Of a stretch of 24,301 nucleotides of DNA, positions 1 to 6,200 are shown piece by piece; within the stretch, counting starts at the first letter, position 1; each line of letters opens with the position of its first letter. The DNA lies in assembly GCA_021203685.1 (NCBI GenBank), contig JAJQAS010000243.1, forward strand, positions 1 to 24,301, read 5' to 3'. Source of the DNA: Clostridiales bacterium. GTDB taxonomy: Bacteria > Bacillota > Clostridia > Oscillospirales > Oscillospiraceae. The position numbers and the translations under genes are program-made. A model generated the notes under the pieces. It was not told the DNA's origin and searched no databases. It worked only from the letters and a program-made list of their open reading frames with translations.

Positions 1-58
1 ACCCCTCCACCATGCTTCGCATGGTCCCCCTCCCCTTTCAGGGGCGGCAAGGGGGGAT
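1..58 (+). repeat. Mosaic hairpin repeat, copy 1 (family B)
   Basis: The window opens exactly on the ACCCCTCC end of a dispersed intergenic repeat. It holds a small hairpin (CCATGC/GCATGG), the conserved CCCCTTTCAGGGG hairpin and a closing GGGGGG end. The following tail (GATAGTGCTTATCGT) resembles the tail of the inverted copy at 3163-3225. There is no ORF of its own. More of the element may lie before base 1. Confidence 0.75.
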
Positions 59-144
59 AGTGCTTATCGTTTGTCCAGCACTTTTGCTCAACGAAGAACA
101 TGCTTCTTTTGTCACAAAACTAATGAAACGAAGGAGAAACCACC

Positions 145-801
145 GTGTCCTACACCTGTCTGCTGTTCGACCTGGACGGCACCCTCACCGATTCCGGCCC
201 GGGCATCATAAATTCCGCCGCCTACGCCCTGGAGCAAATGGGCTACCCGGTGGGAGAGCCGGTGCTGCTGCGCCGCTTCGTCGGCCCGCCCCTCAACGAG
301 ACCTTTCACACCTGCTACGGCGTCCCCCTGGAGGAGATGGCCGAGACCATCCGCCAGTACCGCGTCCGGTACAACGAGCTGGGCGGCATCTTCGAGAACC
401 GGGTCTACCCCGGCATGGAGGGCTGTCTGGCCGAGCTGCGGGCGGCGGGGAAAACGCTGCTGGTGGCCACCTCCAAGCCGCTGCCCATGGCCCAGCGGGT
501 GCTGGACCACTACGGCCTGACCCCGTATTTCGACCACGTCTTTGGCGGCACCATGGACGAATCCGGCGGGGGCTGCTACAAGCCCCGCATCGTGGGGCAG
601 GCGGTGGCCGCCTGCGGAGAGGTGCCCCTGTCGGAGATTTTGATGGTGGGCGACCGGGAACACGACATCTTCGGCGCACACGAGAACGGCATCGCCTGCG
701 CCGGGGTGCTGTGGGGCTACGGCAGCCGGGAGGAGTTCGCCGCCGCCGGAGCGGAGTACATTGTGGAAGATTACGAGGAATTGAAAAAAATTGTGTTGTA
801 A
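145..801 (+). CDS. HAD-superfamily phosphatase, phosphoglycolate-phosphatase-like
   Basis: A 218-residue soluble hydrolase of the haloacid dehalogenase superfamily, close to the phosphoglycolate phosphatase/PpaX/Gph branch, which removes phosphate from small molecules through a phospho-aspartate intermediate. All four HAD motifs are visible: DLDGTLTDS with nucleophile D9 and acid D11, Thr109 in VATSKP, Lys146 in CYKPR, and the acidic GDREHD at 169-174 (D170, D174). A cap domain would fill about residues 16-85. The start is a GTG at 145, chosen because AAGGAG (131-136) lies eight bases upstream. The gene stands alone, with a good terminator just after it and coaBC converging from the right. 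The substrate cannot be read from sequence; a pyrophosphatase role is the main alternative. Confidence 0.9.
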   Translation: MSYTCLLFDLDGTLTDSGPGIINSAAYALEQMGYPVGEPVLLRRFVGPPLNETFHTCYGVPLEEMAETIRQYRVRYNELGGIFENRVYPGMEGCLAELRAAGKTLLVATSKPLPMAQRVLDHYGLTPYFDHVFGGTMDESGGGCYKPRIVGQAVAACGEVPLSEILMVGDREHDIFGAHENGIACAGVLWGYGSREEFAAAGAEYIVEDYEELKKIVL

Positions 802-809
802 CGCGAAAC

Positions 810-852
810 GCGCTGGAAACCGGGAGTTGTCCCGATTTCCAGCGCATTTTTG
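810..852 (+). terminator. Intrinsic terminator of the HAD phosphatase gene
   Basis: A 15-base-pair stem with one C-A mismatch (810-824 with 831-845) and a six-base loop is followed by ATTTTTG. It begins nine bases after the stop codon. Confidence 0.88.
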
Positions 853-872
853 TTGTTCATCCTTGCGTTGAA

Positions 873-985
873 ACCCCTCCGTCGCGGCTTACGCCGCGCC
901 ACCTCCCCTTTCAGGGGAGGCAAGAGGGGTGGTCAGTTGCAGAATGATACTTCTCTGTGGAAAACTGATACTATACTGGACAAAA
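873..985 (+). repeat. Mosaic hairpin repeat, copy 2 (family B)
   Basis: The core is 873-933: the ACCCCTCC end, a GCGGC/GCCGC hairpin, the CCTCCCCTTTCAGGGGAGG hairpin, then GAGGGGTGGT, which can pair with the first end. The tail to about 985 (GGTCAGTTGC..., ending near GGACAAAAT) belongs to the same type as the tails of copies 4 and 5. It fills the space between the convergent HAD and coaBC genes. Confidence 0.75.
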
Positions 986-1025
986 TGTCGACATGTGCAG
1001 CAGCGATTTCGGCTGAACTCCCGTC

Positions 1026-1087
1026 CATTGCACATTGCACATTGCTAATTGCTAATTTCTAATCGCATATTGCTAATTGCTCATTCG
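1026..1087. repeat. Degenerate heptamer array R1, overlapping the 3' end of coaBC
   Basis: Eight to nine 7-base units of the form NATTGCN (for example CATTGCA, CATTGCT, AATTGCT) run head to tail. The array overlaps the last codons of coaBC, so that the Ser-Asn end and the TAG stop of that gene are written in repeat units. A near-identical but shorter array lies at 15671-15703. Confidence 0.8.
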
Positions 1088-2269
1088 TTTCAAAATTTCA
1101 TCCAGCAGCGCATCCGCCGCCCCGGCCTTGCTCAGCAGCGGCAGCTCCACCATGTCGGTGGGAGAGATGAGCGTCAGAATGTTGGTGTCCACGGCAAAGC
1201 CCGCCCCGGCCACCTTGACGTTGTTGGCGGCAATCAAATCCAGATTTTTTCGCTCCAGCTTGGCCCGGCTGTTCTCCACCATGTTCTCCGTCTCCATGGA
1301 GAAGCCGCACAGGAACTGACCGGGGCGCTTCCGGCTCCCCAGCTCCCCCAAAATGTCCTTCGTCCGGGTCAGGGGAATGGACAGGTCGCCGTCCCCCTTC
1401 TTGACCTTGTTGTCGGCCACGGTGGCGGGGCGGTAGTCCGCCACGGCGGCGGCCTTGATGACGATGTCCGCACCGTCCGCCCGGCTGGTGACGGCCTCGT
1501 ACATCTCCTGAGCGGTGGTGATGTCAACCACCTCCACGTAGGGTGGCCGGGGCAGGTTCACCGGGCCGGAGACCAGCGTCACCTCCGCACCCCGGGCGGC
1601 GGCGGCTTTCGCCACGGCGTAGCCCATCTTGCCGGTGGATTTGTTGCTCAGGTAGCGCACCGGGTCGATGGCCTCCCGGGTGGGGCCAGCCGTCACCAGC
1701 ACCCGCAGCCCGGCCATGTCCTTCTCGTGGGAGAGGTAGTGCAGGCAGACCTCCAGCAGCTCCTGTGGCTCCGGCATCCGCCCCGGCCCCACCGCACCGC
1801 AGGCCAGCGCCCCCTCGCCGGGGGCCAGCACCTCCCAGCCGTAGCGGCGGAGTTTGGCGATGTTGTCCTGGGTGACAGGGTTCAGGTACATTTTGGTGTT
1901 CATGGCGGGAGCCGCCACCTTGGGGCAGTCGCAGGCCAGCACGGTGGTTGTCAGCATATCGTCGGCAAGGCCGTTGGCGCATTTTGCCAGCACGTTGGCC
2001 GTGGCCGGGGCCAGCAGCACCAGGTCGGCCTTGTCCGCAATGGCCACGTGCTCCACCTTGTGGGGGAAGTTCCGGTCGAAGGTGTCCACACAGACCCGGT
2101 TGCCGGTGAGCTGCTCGAAGGTCAGGGGGGCGATGAACTCCGTGGCGTTGCGGGTCATCACCACCTGCACGTCGGCGTGCTGCTTCACCAGGGCGGAGGC
2201 CAGCATGGCGGACTTGTAGCAAGCGATGCCCCCGGTCACGCCCAGGAGGATGGTTTTTCCGTTTAACAT
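1073..2269 (-). CDS. coaBC: Bifunctional phosphopantothenoylcysteine decarboxylase / phosphopantothenate-cysteine ligase
   Basis: Two consecutive steps of coenzyme A synthesis in one 398-residue cytosolic protein: CTP-dependent coupling of cysteine to 4'-phosphopantothenate, then FMN-dependent decarboxylation to 4'-phosphopantetheine. The N-terminal CoaC half (about 1-185) shows the flavin-binding start GVTGGIACYKS, active-site His74 in VEHVAIADKAD, the PAMN motif (121-124) and the ALACGAVGPGRMPEP flap with Cys157. The CoaB half (about 187-398) shows AGPTREAIDPVRYLSN (194-209), KAAAVADYRP (272-281) and the lysine cluster 288-291. Length is normal for the family. The ATG at 2269 has only a modest GGGTGA site upstream. 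The last codons and TAG stop lie inside heptamer array R1. The tRNA-Gly unit ends directly upstream, so the gene may be fed partly by read-through. Confidence 0.97.
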   Translation of the reverse strand: MLNGKTILLGVTGGIACYKSAMLASALVKQHADVQVVMTRNATEFIAPLTFEQLTGNRVCVDTFDRNFPHKVEHVAIADKADLVLLAPATANVLAKCANGLADDMLTTTVLACDCPKVAAPAMNTKMYLNPVTQDNIAKLRRYGWEVLAPGEGALACGAVGPGRMPEPQELLEVCLHYLSHEKDMAGLRVLVTAGPTREAIDPVRYLSNKSTGKMGYAVAKAAAARGAEVTLVSGPVNLPRPPYVEVVDITTAQEMYEAVTSRADGADIVIKAAAVADYRPATVADNKVKKGDGDLSIPLTRTKDILGELGSRKRPGQFLCGFSMETENMVENSRAKLERKNLDLIAANNVKVAGAGFAVDTNILTLISPTDMVELPLLSKAGAADALLDEILKRMSN

Positions 2270-2302
2270 GATTTGTCACCCGTCTTTTGCACGAATTTAC
2301 AT

Positions 2303-2337
2303 ACAAAAAGGACGGTAATCACTGTCAATTACCGTCC
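2303..2337 (-). terminator. Terminator of the tRNA-Gly gene
   Basis: A perfect 10-base-pair stem (2328-2337 with 2310-2319, read on the minus strand) with an eight-base loop is followed by TTTTT (2305-2309). It sits seven bases after the tRNA. Its loop and arm contain TTGACA (minus strand, 2323-2328), which could serve as a -35 box for coaBC, but no good -10 box follows at a fitting distance. Confidence 0.88.
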
Positions 2338-2343
2338 CTACAG

Positions 2344-2417
2344 TGGAGCAGGTGAAGGGAATCGAACCCTCGTGGCCAGCTTGGGAAGCTGGAGTTCTGC
2401 CATTGAACTACACCTGC
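2344..2417 (-). tRNA. tRNA-Gly (anticodon CCC)
   Basis: Read on the minus strand, the acceptor arms are GCAGGTG and CACCTGC, with discriminator T and an encoded CCA end. The anticodon stem CCAGC/GCTGG encloses the seven-base loop TTCCCAA, which gives anticodon CCC (codon GGG, glycine). The T-arm contains GGTTCGATTCC. It has its own promoter and terminator, so it is a single-gene unit. Confidence 0.95.
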
Positions 2418-2428
2418 GCAACATCGTA

Positions 2429-2457
2429 ATTTTACCACCGCCGGAGGGAGAATGCAA
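2429..2457 (-). promoter_or_regulatory. Sigma-A promoter of tRNA-Gly
   Basis: On the minus strand TTGCAT (2452-2457), a 17-base spacer and TAAAAT (2429-2434) with the extended element TGG directly before the -10. Transcription would start a few bases before the tRNA 5' end. Confidence 0.8.
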
Positions 2458-2487
2458 GCATTTTTTGCGATTGCGGCGAAAATTTTT

Positions 2488-2958
2488 TCACCGCCGCCGC
2501 TTGCCGGTCAGCGTGTCCGCCGTGACCCTGTAAACGCAGGTCCGCGCCAGCGTCCCCCCGTCGTAGTGGGCCGCTCCCTCCCAGCCGTAGTGAGCCATCA
2601 GGGCGTCCAGCCCCCTTTGCTTCTCCGCCGGGTCGGTCAAAAATTCCACCCGCCCCGTGCCAATGACGCTCTCGAACGCCGCACCCCAGCGGCAGGGCAC
2701 GTCGTCCCGCAGCACCTGGAAGGCGCAGTCCAGCTCGAAGCACACCTGGGGGTTCCGCCGCAGAATTTCCAGCTTGCGGCCCTCCCTGGCAGAGTGGAAG
2801 TACAGCGTCAGTTCGCCGCCCTCCGCTGTCCACCCAAAGCTCAGCGGGACGACATAGGGGGTCTCCCCGTCCGTCATAGCCAGACGAACCACCTGGCAGC
2901 GCTCCACAAGGGCGCAAAGTTCCCCGAAGTCTGTAATTTCCCGGTCTTTCCGGCGCAT
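2488..2958 (-). CDS. Pyridoxamine 5'-phosphate oxidase family protein, NimA-like
   Basis: A 156-residue split-barrel flavin-binding protein of the pyridoxamine-phosphate-oxidase-related group. The opening MRRKDREI and the body (LAMTDGETPYVVPLSFG, LYFHSAREGRKLEILRRNP, CFELD) match the branch that includes the nitroimidazole-resistance Nim proteins. Most chromosomal members have no proven drug role, so resistance should not be assumed from this gene alone. They are small dimers that bind FMN or a related cofactor. The ATG at 2958 is supported by AAAGGAG a few bases upstream. A 12-base palindrome (CCCCATTTGGGG, 2983-2994) lies just ahead of the ribosome binding site and could be an operator. Confidence 0.9.
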   Translation of the reverse strand: MRRKDREITDFGELCALVERCQVVRLAMTDGETPYVVPLSFGWTAEGGELTLYFHSAREGRKLEILRRNPQVCFELDCAFQVLRDDVPCRWGAAFESVIGTGRVEFLTDPAEKQRGLDALMAHYGWEGAAHYDGGTLARTCVYRVTADTLTGKRRR

Positions 2959-3072
2959 GGCTGGCTCCTTTCAACGGCTTTTCCCCATTTGGGGCATAGG
3001 ACAAGATTCCCCGGTCATAAAACTGGCTGTAACGCCTTTGCTGGTTATCCCTTTGAATCAACCGAATTATTT

Positions 3073-3095
3073 TAGTGGCTAGTGATTAGTGGCTA
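3073..3095. repeat. Short heptamer-like patch R2
   Basis: Three degenerate copies of TAGTGGCTA/TAGTGATTA-type units. They are related in wording to the TTAGCTA arrays but poor in period, so this is the weakest member of the set. Confidence 0.4.
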
Positions 3096-3162
3096 AAAAG
3101 GGAGCGTTTCTAATAGAAATCCCACATTTATCAGACAAAATTGACATCAGACGACAAGCACT

Positions 3163-3225
3163 ATCCCCTCTTGCCTCCCCTGAAAGGGGAGGAGGGCCGC
3201 CGCCTTTAGGCGGTGGCGGAGGGGT
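3163..3225 (-). repeat. Mosaic hairpin repeat, copy 3 (family B), inverted
   Basis: Read on the minus strand: ACCCCTCCGCC, a CCGCC-TAAA-GGCGG hairpin, the CCTCCCCTTTCAGGGGAGG hairpin, then AAGAGGGG. The tail beyond it (GATAGTGCTTGTCGT) matches copy 1. It lies in the 5' region of the DUF4830 gene. Confidence 0.78.
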
Positions 3226-3279
3226 TTCTGGCATAAGGCTGAGCAAAAGGGATAGCCAGAACGCCTTATATAAAGGAGG
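3226..3279 (+). promoter_or_regulatory. Interleaved inverted repeats leading into the DUF4830 ribosome binding site
   Basis: TTCTGGC (3226-3232) pairs perfectly with GCCAGAA (3255-3261), and ATAAGGC (3233-3239) pairs perfectly with GCCTTAT (3263-3269). The two stems are interleaved, so they are alternatives or form a pseudoknot-like contact. The second ends two bases before AAAGGAGG (3272-3279). A role in translation is an inference. Confidence 0.45.
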
Positions 3280-3287
3280 AACTGCTC

Positions 3288-3743
3288 TTGCACAAGGAAT
3301 CTCTCAAACAACAGTGGCGCAAGCTGCTGGCCGCCGCAGCCCTGGCTCTCTCCCTGGCAATGTGCGCCGTGGCGGGGCAACTGGGCGCAGTCAGCGCCGT
3401 CTCCGGCGAACTGGACGGGGCCACCGCCGAGGCCCGGGCGGCCTACATCGCCTCCCTGGGCTGGACGGTCTCCCCAGAGGAGGAGCAGGAGCAGGTGACC
3501 CTGCCCGCCTCCTTCGGGGACGCTTACGCGGACTATCTGGCCATCCAGGCCGAGTGCGGCTTCGACCTGACGGCCTACGCCGGGCAGACCGTCACCCGCT
3601 ACAGCTACACCGTCACAAACTACCCCACCGGGGAGAGCGACATCCGGCTGGACCTGCTGGTCTGCCAGGGGCAAATCGTAGGCGGCGACGTGCGCACGGC
3701 GGACCTGGCCGGGTTTATGCACAGTTTGGTCTATCCTGAATAA
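3288..3743 (+). CDS. DUF4830 domain protein, secreted or membrane-anchored
   Basis: A 151-residue protein with a basic start (KQQWRK) and a hydrophobic segment at about 13-36 that is either a signal peptide or an uncleaved membrane anchor. After it comes a compact extracytoplasmic domain: GWTVSPE (58-64), VTLPASFGDAY, GFDLTAYAGQTVTRYSYTVTNYP and the C-terminal GGDVRTADLAGFMHSL. This pattern fits DUF4830, found mainly in Clostridia and of unknown function. The start is a TTG at 3288, fixed by AAAGGAGG eight bases upstream; no in-frame ATG is nearby. Two cysteines in the domain (90 and 126) could form a disulphide. It is a single gene, and a heptamer array begins right at its TAA stop. Confidence 0.82.
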   Translation: MHKESLKQQWRKLLAAAALALSLAMCAVAGQLGAVSAVSGELDGATAEARAAYIASLGWTVSPEEEQEQVTLPASFGDAYADYLAIQAECGFDLTAYAGQTVTRYSYTVTNYPTGESDIRLDLLVCQGQIVGGDVRTADLAGFMHSLVYPE

Positions 3744-3775
3744 GCTATTAGCCGTTAGCTATTAGCTGTTGGTTA
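3743..3775. repeat. Heptamer array R3, starting at the DUF4830 stop codon
   Basis: Four to five units of the TTAGCTA/TTAGCCG type begin on the last base of the TAA stop. It is roughly inverted with respect to array R4 (3881-3920), about 105 bases away. Confidence 0.7.
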
Positions 3776-3880
3776 CGCACTGCAGGCCATAAGTGAACAG
3801 CGTTAGACATCCGTGAGTTGTTCGCGGTTTGTTTCTATGCGGCAAACCCAAAATGGCAGTTTGTATCGTTAAGGGCCACA

Positions 3881-3920
3881 AAGCTAATAGCCAATAGCTA
3901 AAAGCTAAGAGCTAAGAGCT
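3881..3920. repeat. Heptamer array R4
   Basis: Five to six 7-base units of the TAGCTAA type (variants TAGCCAA, AAGCTAA, GAGCTAA). It lies 35 bases beyond the mscS stop codon and is the opposite arm to R3. The 105 bases between the arms hold no gene that I can see. Confidence 0.72.
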
Positions 3921-3954
3921 CCAATGCTCACAGGGCTGCGTAACAGGATGACCC

Positions 3955-4767
3955 TCAATTCTCCTTCATGTGGACGTTCAGGTGGTTGTAGGTCATCTCC
4001 ACGCCGTTCTTGTCGAAGTAGATTTTGATGTTCTCGATCAGGTCGAAGTACACCGTCCAGTAGTTGGCGTTGTTGGTCCAGACGCGGACGACGTACTCGA
4101 TGCTGCTCTCGCCGTAGCTGTTCACCCGGGCAAAGGGGGCGGCAGGGGCCTCCGGCACGTCCAGCGTGTTGGCGGTGGCTTCCACGGCCTCCAGCAGGGC
4201 CTTCTTCGTCAGCTCGATGGGGGCGTCATAGGAGGCGGTCACCTTGTACTCCACCCGGCGGCAGCCCTCGGTGGAGAGGTTGGTGATGGTCTCGGCGGAG
4301 ATGGTGCCGTTAGGGATGCTGATGCGTTTGTTGTCGTAGGTGTTGATCTGGGTGTTCAGCAGGCCAATTTCCAGCACGGTGCCTTCCACGCCTCCGGCGG
4401 AGACGTAGTCGCCCACCAGGAAGGGCTTGTTGATGAGCAGTAAAATGCCGCCGAACAGGTTGGAGAGGGCGTTCTGCGCAGCCAAAGCGAAGGCGGCGGA
4501 CAACACCGAGATCAGCGCCACCAGTGAGCTGGTCTGGAACCCGATGCGGTCCAAAATAATCAGGACGGCCACGGCATAGACCAAAATGCGGATGACGTTC
4601 TTGGCGAACTTCACCAGCGTCATTTCGATGGGCATGGCTTCCAGGGTGCGGAAGACGATTTTCAGGATGATTTTGGCGACGATGTAACAAAAGACGGCGG
4701 TAAGGATCACGCCCACGATGTTGCTGGCGAGCACCTTTTCCAGAATGGCCATGGTAGTGGTTTCCAT
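3955..4767 (-). CDS. Small-conductance mechanosensitive channel, MscS family
   Basis: A 270-residue membrane channel that opens under membrane tension and lets out ions and small solutes on osmotic downshock. It has three hydrophobic segments, at about 15-38, 57-75 and 81-112. The last one is rich in Gly and Ala (AAFALAAQNALSNLFGGI) as expected for the pore helix. The beta domain follows, with NKPFLVGDYV (113-122) and the conserved IPNG (151-154), then a cytosolic alpha/beta C-terminus (about 165-268). Length matches the minimal MscS form. The ATG at 4767 has AAAGGAG upstream. The tuf terminator lies directly upstream and no separate promoter is evident, so expression may come from partial read-through. 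Confidence 0.95.
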   Translation of the reverse strand: METTTMAILEKVLASNIVGVILTAVFCYIVAKIILKIVFRTLEAMPIEMTLVKFAKNVIRILVYAVAVLIILDRIGFQTSSLVALISVLSAAFALAAQNALSNLFGGILLLINKPFLVGDYVSAGGVEGTVLEIGLLNTQINTYDNKRISIPNGTISAETITNLSTEGCRRVEYKVTASYDAPIELTKKALLEAVEATANTLDVPEAPAAPFARVNSYGESSIEYVVRVWTNNANYWTVYFDLIENIKIYFDKNGVEMTYNHLNVHMKEN

Positions 4768-4808
4768 AGCAAATCTCCTTTCCCTTCAAGCGTTGTGTGG
4801 ACGATTTG

Positions 4809-4841
4809 AAAATTGCCGGGGCTGGAAGCCAGCCCCGGCAA
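4809..4841 (-). terminator. Terminator of tuf
   Basis: A 13-base-pair perfect stem (4829-4841 with 4813-4825) with a three-base loop is followed on the minus strand by TTTT. It starts 28 bases after the tuf stop codon. Confidence 0.88.
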
Positions 4842-4869
4842 ATAGGTTAGAACTTATGAATGGCAGCGA

Positions 4870-6072
4870 TTACTCGTTGATGCCGATGACAACGCCGGAA
4901 CCCACGGTGCGGCCACCCTCACGGATAGCGAAACGCAGGCCGTTCTCGATGGCGATGGGGGTGATCAGCTCCACGTCCATGTCGACGTTATCGCCGGGCA
5001 TACACATCTCAACGCCCTCGGGCAGAGTGATGACGCCGGTCACGTCGGTGGTACGGAAATAGAACTGGGGGCGATAGTTGTTGAAGAAGGGGGTGTGACG
5101 GCCGCCCTCGTCCTTCTTCAGGACGTAGACCTGGCCCTTGAACTTGGTGTGGGGATGGATGGAGTTGGGCTTGCACAGAACCTGGCCGCGCTCGATGTCG
5201 GTACGGGCGATGCCGCGCAGCAGAACGCCGACGTTGTCGCCAGCCTGAGCGAAGTCCAGGGTCTTGCGGAACATTTCCAGACCGGTGACGACGGAGGTCT
5301 TCTTCTCCTCCTCCAGGCCGACGATGTCGACCTGCTCACCCATCTTCACGACGCCGCGCTCCACACGACCGGTAGCCACGGTGCCGCGGCCGGTGATGGT
5401 GAAGACGTCCTCGACAGGCATCAGGAAGGGCATGTTGGACAGACGGTCGGGGGTGGGGATATAGTCGTCAACAGCGTCCATCAGCTCCTTGATGCAGGCA
5501 TACTCGGGAGCGTCGGGGTCGGTGGACTCGGAAACCAGAGCGTTCAGAGCGGAGCCCATGATGATGGGGGTGTCGTCGCCGGGGAACTCGTAGAAGTCCA
5601 GGGTCTCGCGGACTTCCATCTCCACCAGCTCCAGCAGCTCCTCGTCGTCGACCTGGTCGCACTTGTTCAGGAAAACAACGATATAAGGCACGCCGACCTG
5701 ACGGGCCAGCAGCAGGTGCTCACGGGTCTGGGCCATAACGCCGTCGGTGGCGGCGATGACCAGGATGGCGCCGTCCATCTGAGCAGCGCCGGTGATCATG
5801 TTCTTGATATAGTCGGCGTGGCCCGGGCAGTCGACGTGGGCATAGTGCCGGTTCTCGGTCTCGTACTCCACGTGAGCGGTGTTGATCGTGATGCCACGAG
5901 CCTTCTCCTCGGGAGCCTTATCAATGGAAGCATAGTCCGTGTAGCTGGCCTTGCCAGAGAAAGCCAGGTACTTGGTGATAGCAGCGGTCAGGGTGGTCTT
6001 GCCGTGGTCAACGTGGCCGATGGTGCCGATGTTGACATGGGGCTTGGAACGGTCAAACTTCTGTTTTGCCAT
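4870..6072 (-). CDS. tuf: Translation elongation factor Tu
   Basis: The GTPase that carries aminoacyl-tRNA to the ribosomal A site. At 400 residues it is full length, with the G motifs intact: GHVDHGKT (19-26), RGITI (59-63), DCPGH (81-85), NKCD (136-139) and a SAL motif near 173. Domains 2 and 3 occupy about 210-300 and 305-400. AGGAGG (6081-6086) precedes the ATG at 6072. It is the last gene of the str cluster, 128 bases after fusA, but has a clear promoter of its own and a strong terminator, as expected for a gene needed at a higher level than its neighbours. Confidence 0.99.
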   Translation of the reverse strand: MAKQKFDRSKPHVNIGTIGHVDHGKTTLTAAITKYLAFSGKASYTDYASIDKAPEEKARGITINTAHVEYETENRHYAHVDCPGHADYIKNMITGAAQMDGAILVIAATDGVMAQTREHLLLARQVGVPYIVVFLNKCDQVDDEELLELVEMEVRETLDFYEFPGDDTPIIMGSALNALVSESTDPDAPEYACIKELMDAVDDYIPTPDRLSNMPFLMPVEDVFTITGRGTVATGRVERGVVKMGEQVDIVGLEEEKKTSVVTGLEMFRKTLDFAQAGDNVGVLLRGIARTDIERGQVLCKPNSIHPHTKFKGQVYVLKKDEGGRHTPFFNNYRPQFYFRTTDVTGVITLPEGVEMCMPGDNVDMDVELITPIAIENGLRFAIREGGRTVGSGVVIGINE

Positions 6073-6144
6073 TTTCAGGTTCCTCCTAAACTGTGAAATA
6101 GATAACGTTAAAAGTTATAAGGCTGAAATTGCATCGCATGGCCT

Positions 6145-6173
6145 ATTGTATCTTACTATCCAGCAAAATGCAA
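6145..6173 (-). promoter_or_regulatory. Sigma-A promoter of tuf, inside an inverted repeat
   Basis: On the minus strand TTGCAT (6168-6173), a 17-base spacer and TACAAT (6145-6150). An 8-base inverted repeat (GCCTATTG 6141-6148 and CAATAGGC 6171-6178) overlaps both boxes. The predicted leader is about 65 bases. Confidence 0.78.
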
Positions 6174-6200
6174 TAGGCTTTTTGGCGAAAATTTGAGATT

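Larger units (their letters stand above)
2959..3287. other. Divergent intergenic region between the Nim-like gene and the DUF4830 gene
   Basis: These 329 bases hold no gene. From left to right they contain the CCCCATTTGGGG palindrome (2983-2994), a short degenerate heptamer patch (3073-3095), the inverted family B repeat (3163-3225) and an interleaved pair of inverted repeats ahead of the DUF4830 start (3226-3269). GGCATAGGACAAG (2994-3006) is the reverse complement of part of the tail of family B copy 4. TTGACA at 3141-3146 has no good -10 partner. No convincing promoter was found for either flanking gene. Confidence 0.6.

Noticed and set aside
1026..1087. CRISPR-like array
   Set aside because: Units are 7 bases with no spacers; there are no cas genes.
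2323..2328. TTGACA in the tRNA-Gly terminator as a coaBC promoter
   Set aside because: No acceptable -10 box occurs 16-19 bases downstream.
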